The position numbers and the translations under genes are program-made. From Mesostigma viride (Eukaryota; Streptophyta; Mesostigmatophyceae; Mesostigmatales; Mesostigmataceae), in the NCBI GenBank assembly GCA_009746045.1, contig RPFO01000072.1:4530245-4594244 (forward strand): DNA of 64,000 bases, read 5' to 3'. The notes under the pieces are model-generated. The model did not search any database, was not told the origin of the DNA, and saw only the letters and a list, made by a program, of their open reading frames with translations. This document shows, in pieces, positions 59,283 through 64,000 of this stretch. Each line of letters begins with the position of its first letter. Positions within the stretch are counted from its first letter, which is position 1.

Positions 59283-60496
59283 CTAAGGGTTGGGGTTACA
59301 ACTCAGTATTTTTCGCTGCATTCTGTACTAATGATCTGGTATCAATTTTCTCTGAATGTCGTTTAATTACCGCATGCGGGAAAGATGGGGCACTATGCCT
59401 TGGCCTGCGAAGCTGAAGGTTGTCTACAACATGGGTTGAATAATCCGATGTTACAAATGGTTCCAAGCTCGCGAAATTTTCTTTTGATGGACCCGGTTGT
59501 TTATAAGGGTTGGCGGCTATTGTGAAGGGGTCTGGAAAATTATCAGTTGATTTGGTACAACTTGCTTACAAAGATTCATCATTCTGATCAGATTCATCAT
59601 TGTTTGTTAACTGAGCACCAGCTATGATGCTAGGGACTTGTGGGTCGGCTAGTTGCCTATCCAACTTGAATGACGAGTGTCCCAGTAAGTGATGATTAAT
59701 TATTCGATATTGGACTCGGACCGACCCAAAGGGTCGATAGCCGAGTTTGGTGGCTGTTAGTTTGAAGGACCTTGTGTACTATTACCGGTACGGTTAGCGT
59801 ACTACCCTGGGGGTGTCTGACCTCGCTACTTCTAATGGCGTTTTCAGCACTTTTCAGGCCGGTGCGTGATGCATGCCGAATTAGGATGATGTCAGCTTGT
59901 GTGTCGGCAGACCATGCCTTCAGCCAGCTAGGCAGGTAATTATCCGATTGCTTCTTTAATTGTACTAATGATCTAGTAGTACATTATAATCAAGAAAACA
60001 TGGCTGTATCCGTAGATATAAAAACCATGTAGGCATTGCTCCATTCCAAACACACATCCTGCATTTTCAAAATACTACCTTGTACTAGCCACAGTTGATG
60101 TCCACTCTGCATTGAAGATGAGAAGTCACGATCAAGGTCCTTCCCTGACCCCTTCCCCACTCCCACCCCTCTAACATCCCAGTCCCCCCCCCCCCAAATG
60201 CCTGCCCCCCCCCCCCCCCCCCAAAGTTTCCATCCCCAATTACCCGGGCCCTGCACAACCACGCAGTACGTGACCCTACGGCTTTGCACAGCAGCCCCCA
60301 GAAGTGTTTACTTCCAAACTCAACACAACCGCCACCCCGTCGATGACCCCCCGCTACGCCGCCACCCCGTCGATGACCCCCCGCTACGCCGCCACGCTCG
60401 ACTACTCGACTACTCTCGTATGCAACCATGAGCACGCACCCCGTACATGATTACCCTCTATACAGCACGCTATCCATTTGTACTTCGGGCACTCAC

Positions 60497-60707
60497 GGGT
60501 CCCACAAGGAACGCCGCACGCGAAACCCCTCCACCACCATGTCCCGGTTGGTAGAGGCCGCCCAGCTCATGGGCCGATGTTTGGCCACCCAAGTGGGGTG
60601 AGACCCTGGCTCCCACGGCTTGAAGGAGCGCACCACCTGATGCAGGGGGATGTAGAAGGGATGGCCCGGCACACGGCATTGGTTCAGCGGTAAGGGAATT
60701 TGTGCGG
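60497..60707 (-). CDS. Exon of the same minus-strand gene
   Basis: 211 nt between CCTATAG and GTGAGT: VPGHPFYIPLHQVVRSFKPW, EPGSHPTWVAKHRPMSW, NRDMVVEGFRVRRSLWDP. Codon use is GC3-rich. I do not recognise the family. Confidence 0.5.
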
Positions 60708-61295
60708 CTATAGGCACGGTAAATACGTCGCCTCTTGCCTAACAAGCGTGGAAATCATATACAACATGCTACTATGTATATAGTAGTAGAAGTAGTATGT
60801 ATATATAGTAGTATGCAATCATACAATAAAATAAAAGTAGCACTATAATATATATTTGGTTCTGCTATCGGGCGTCGGCTTTGTGCGGACGCACCTTGAC
60901 ATCCTTGTCTCTACGAAGTCGCCACCGTGGCTGACATGCCACATCGAACACGTACGGTACGTGATCATGCTAGTGATAACTTTGAAATCAATGCGCTGCA
61001 CGCCACTGGATGTTGCGCCTGAAGGCGGTTCAACTGATAGAGGGAGGTGCTCCTTAGCCCGAGTGCCATCAGATTCTGCAAAGCTGTCACATCACAGAAT
61101 GTCCCATCTCCTGATTATCCATCACAGATTATACAAAATCAAGCCAGTCCAGGTGCCAGTTTCCTGCACTGTTGGTTCAAATCCGAGAACGTTTTGATCC
61201 GACCCATTTAGGAAACGGTCGCCCTCGCACAGCTACCCAGGCCCGTGAGGTTACCCAGTGCCGCGTTGTCGCATGGCCACATTACCATGCCTCAC

Positions 61296-61397
61296 CTTGG
61301 GTGGGTTAGACACGTTCCTCAGCTCTCCCACTAGCTTGGCGGCTGCCGCTGCCAGGGCAGCGTCTGTCACGTGAGACCATGGCTCATGCTCGGCGAC
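61296..61397 (-). CDS. Probable exon of the same minus-strand gene
   Basis: 34 codons between GACGCAG and GTGAGG: VAEHEPWSHVTDAALAAAAA then KLVGELRNVSNPPK. Only this phase is open. The linking exon(s) between 60708 and 61295 are unresolved; 60890-61080 has an open stretch containing SGVQRIDFKVITSMITYRTC. Confidence 0.4.
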
Positions 61398-61867
61398 CTG
61401 CGTCAGCACATCAAGTCAGCGGTGTCCTGCGTCAGCACATTGAGCCAGTGGCCGTGGCATTGGGTGGCTTGACCCCAAAAGGCGCAAAAGGGCCAGCTAA
61501 GAACATCCGGGCGGTGCATCATGAGGACAAGAACAGGTGGGGGGAGAGACAGTTGCAGGGGAGCCAAAAGGGGGTTGGATCCCATGGCCCCATTTGAAGG
61601 GGGCGCATGAAGAGGGTGGAACGAATATCCCTATTTGAGGGGGGGGCATAAAGGGGGTAGATTGCGTGTCCCGGGGAGCAAAAAGAATTTAAGACTTGAC
61701 GTGGCGTCACCGCTGTAAACTTTAGAAGGGCCAGGGGGTTGGGGTGCGGCTGCGCCTGTGTATGTACCATTCCTTGATCTGACGACGTGATGTGTATTGA
61801 TCTTGATGAGTGAAAATTGGGCATATTTCGTCCCACTTGAGTATACAGGATTAGGATTATTGGGGTT

Positions 61868-62280
<413 letters not shown>

Positions 62281-62919
62281 CTCTTGGTATGGCAATGGTG
62301 GGATCATTACTAACACAACCACATAGGACTTTCCATTCAGTCAGTCAGACTCGGTACAAGCATACAACGCCACCGTGGTAGAAGCATCAAGGGAGCATAA
62401 TTTATTCTTCAACAGCTACACCGACTGCAAAGAACGTGGCACCAGGAGACGGCAACCCTGCATCCCTCCATCATCACTACCAAGTTACCCACTACTATCA
62501 CACCTATCACCCACTGCCTGCGCTATTCAGGATTCCCAGCATGAAAAAGGTAACTGCGGATGCCAGATGCTACAATGCATCACGACCGGCAATGTGGATG
62601 ATACTACACCTACAGATCGTAATACGATGATGCCTAGTCGTACGCTTAGTGAGACATTTTGAATAGAGATGCATTCACGCATGAAAATATATCGTACCAC
62701 CATCGCAGTACTGCGTTTACTGCAAAGCTGCACTTTTACAAGACCCACCGGCATAATCCCGTCCCACGAGGGTGTCCCTTCACCCAGCCGGAATGACCCC
62801 TGGTAGCGATAGCTCAGGCACGCGTACCTGAGTGTACAAACGAGCCGAAGACGCGGGAGATAGAGAGCAGGAGACTACAGAGCGGGAGGGATTAGTTTGA
62901 ACCATGCTCAGCCGGCATA

Positions 62920-63085
62920 TTTATTGAAGCCTGAATAGTATAGTTGCTCTACGCTTGGTTTCCATTTCAGGATTTGACTGCACTGCCAATACACTATTTG
63001 CTGTACTGGCTGAATAGTACAGTTGCTCACACTTGTCTTATTTCGCGGCTGGATTGCACTGCCAGCGTACTTCCCATGAATCATT
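62920..63085 (+). repeat. Two-copy 75-bp repeat
   Basis: TGAATAGTAYAGTTGCTC...GATTxxACTGCACTGCCA occurs twice in tandem. Confidence 0.6.
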
Positions 63086-63366
63086 CTCATGACTGCATTT
63101 ACAGTATCAAGGAGACAACCATTCTAATGACTGCATTTACAGTATGATTATTGAAGGTGGGGGGACATTACGGCAAAAAAGTGTGCGCGCTCAAGTGGGA
63201 AAATGGGGGGGTATGTCCCCCCTCCTATTATTGATCTTCCCCAGAAGTGATGCAGCGAGCATGGCCAGCCTGTGAACCTGGAGCGAGAGCACCGTTAGAA
63301 ACGGTCCCCCCAGCACATAACGTGGTCCCAGGTGATCCCAGGAAAACCCCACGTCAAAACACTCAC

Positions 63367-63449
63367 CGCTGCGCGTCATACACCGCGGGTCCCCCCAGCA
63401 CCAGCATCAGGCCCGACGCAATAGGTGCCAGGCCACCCACGCAATTAAG
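63367..63449 (-). CDS. Possible upstream exon of a minus-strand gene
   Basis: 83 nt between TCCCCCCAG and GTGAGT: LNCVGGLAPIASGLMLVLGG then PAVYDAQ, a hydrophobic segment. The next acceptor (GCTCCAG, about 63285) would give FTGWPCSLHHFWGR in phase, but no donor was found for it. Confidence 0.35.
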
Positions 63450-63699
63450 CTGGGGGGACATGTGGGGGCGACGATGGGGTCACCAATGGCGCAACAACGG
63501 GGCACGAGTGGGGCATCAAAGGCAGCAGGAGGGAGAAAAATGGGTAAGGAAGGAACCCAAGGAAAGGGAGAGGGAAGGTTATGGTTGGATGCAAGGTAAA
63601 GTGGCTGCAACACAGCTGAACAGGATGACAACCGCTTTCCTAGCTTATGTAAACGTGAATGCGAGTATAAACAAAACAAACCAGAAGAATGAGAATGAG

Positions 63700-64000
63700 G
63701 CCAGAAGATATAAGACTAGGATAGAGTCAGACGGGGTTACAACAGAAGGCAAACAAGGTGCCAGGCATGACAGAAGATGTAAGACTAGGATAGAGTCAGA
63801 CGGGGTTACAACAGAAGGCAAACAAGGTGCCAGGCATGACAGAAGATATAAGACTAGGATAGAGTCAGACGGTGTTACAACAGAAGGCAAACAAGGTTCC
63901 AGGCATGACAGAAGATATAAGACTAGGATAGAGTCAGACGGGGTTACAACAGAAGGCAAACAAGGTGCCAGGCATGACAGAAGATATAAGACTAGGATAG
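63700..64000 (+). repeat. 69-bp tandem repeat at the window edge
   Basis: At least four copies of a unit containing AGAAGATATAAGACTAGGAT and GGCAAACAAGGTGCCAGGCA. It continues past the window. The Ser-Asp-Ser-Ile-Leu ORF on the minus strand is its artefact. Confidence 0.92.

Overview
This window looks like nuclear DNA from a repeat-rich eukaryote, most likely a green alga (chlorophyte or prasinophyte type). The reasons are GT-AG introns with matching phases, long introns packed with microsatellites, LTR, LINE and hAT-type transposon remnants, high third-position GC in the exons, and a TGTAA poly(A)-type signal after the one long gene. No bacterial operon, rRNA gene or CRISPR array is visible. 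The species cannot be fixed from the sequence.

Layout. (1) 1-9.3 kb is a transposon graveyard, mostly minus strand. It holds an LTR retrotransposon whose gag and pol are joined through a single in-frame UGA followed by CGG, and whose visible pol order is integrase then aspartic protease. It also holds an unknown ORF upstream of gag, a broken LINE (endonuclease and reverse transcriptase), a frameshifted hAT/BED-finger remnant on the plus strand, and a broken Ty3-type RT/RNase H. (2) 9.5-11.4 kb is a 1.9-kb GGGT/GGGC array, followed by about 2 kb with no recognisable gene. (3) About 13.4-51.7 kb is one very large plus-strand gene that I assembled by hand from 25 exons (26 with an optional cassette) whose splice phases match throughout. 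It encodes about 2,370 residues: one-exon-per-coil beta-helix repeats, an extracellular Cys-rich region, a bacterial-Ig-like domain, several membrane helices resembling TRP-like algal membrane proteins, and a cytoplasmic low-complexity tail of about 1,100 residues. Many of its introns carry a different simple or minisatellite array. Two arrays are in exact register with exon borders, giving tandem copies of a splice acceptor (39.4-39.9 kb) and of a splice donor (44.8-45.1 kb). One intron carries a foldback element of about 0.9 kb with tRNA-like B boxes. (4) 52.8-57.5 kb holds an orphan LINE ORF1-like gene, a zinc-finger fragment, a hypothetical gene with two compensating frameshifts, and a diverged direct duplication of about 450 bp. 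(5) 57.5-64 kb is mostly unassigned. It contains several plausible exons of an unrecognised minus-strand membrane-protein gene, an AGA/AGT array and a terminal 69-bp tandem repeat.

Most long open frames over the arrays (His/Pro-Thr, Trp-Val-Gly, Pro-Ser-Leu, Ile-His-Pro-Ser, Leu-Ala-Leu-Gly types and so on) are translation artefacts of stop-free repeats and are not genes. Exon borders were read by eye from GT/AG sites, phase matching and peptide quality, without RNA evidence.
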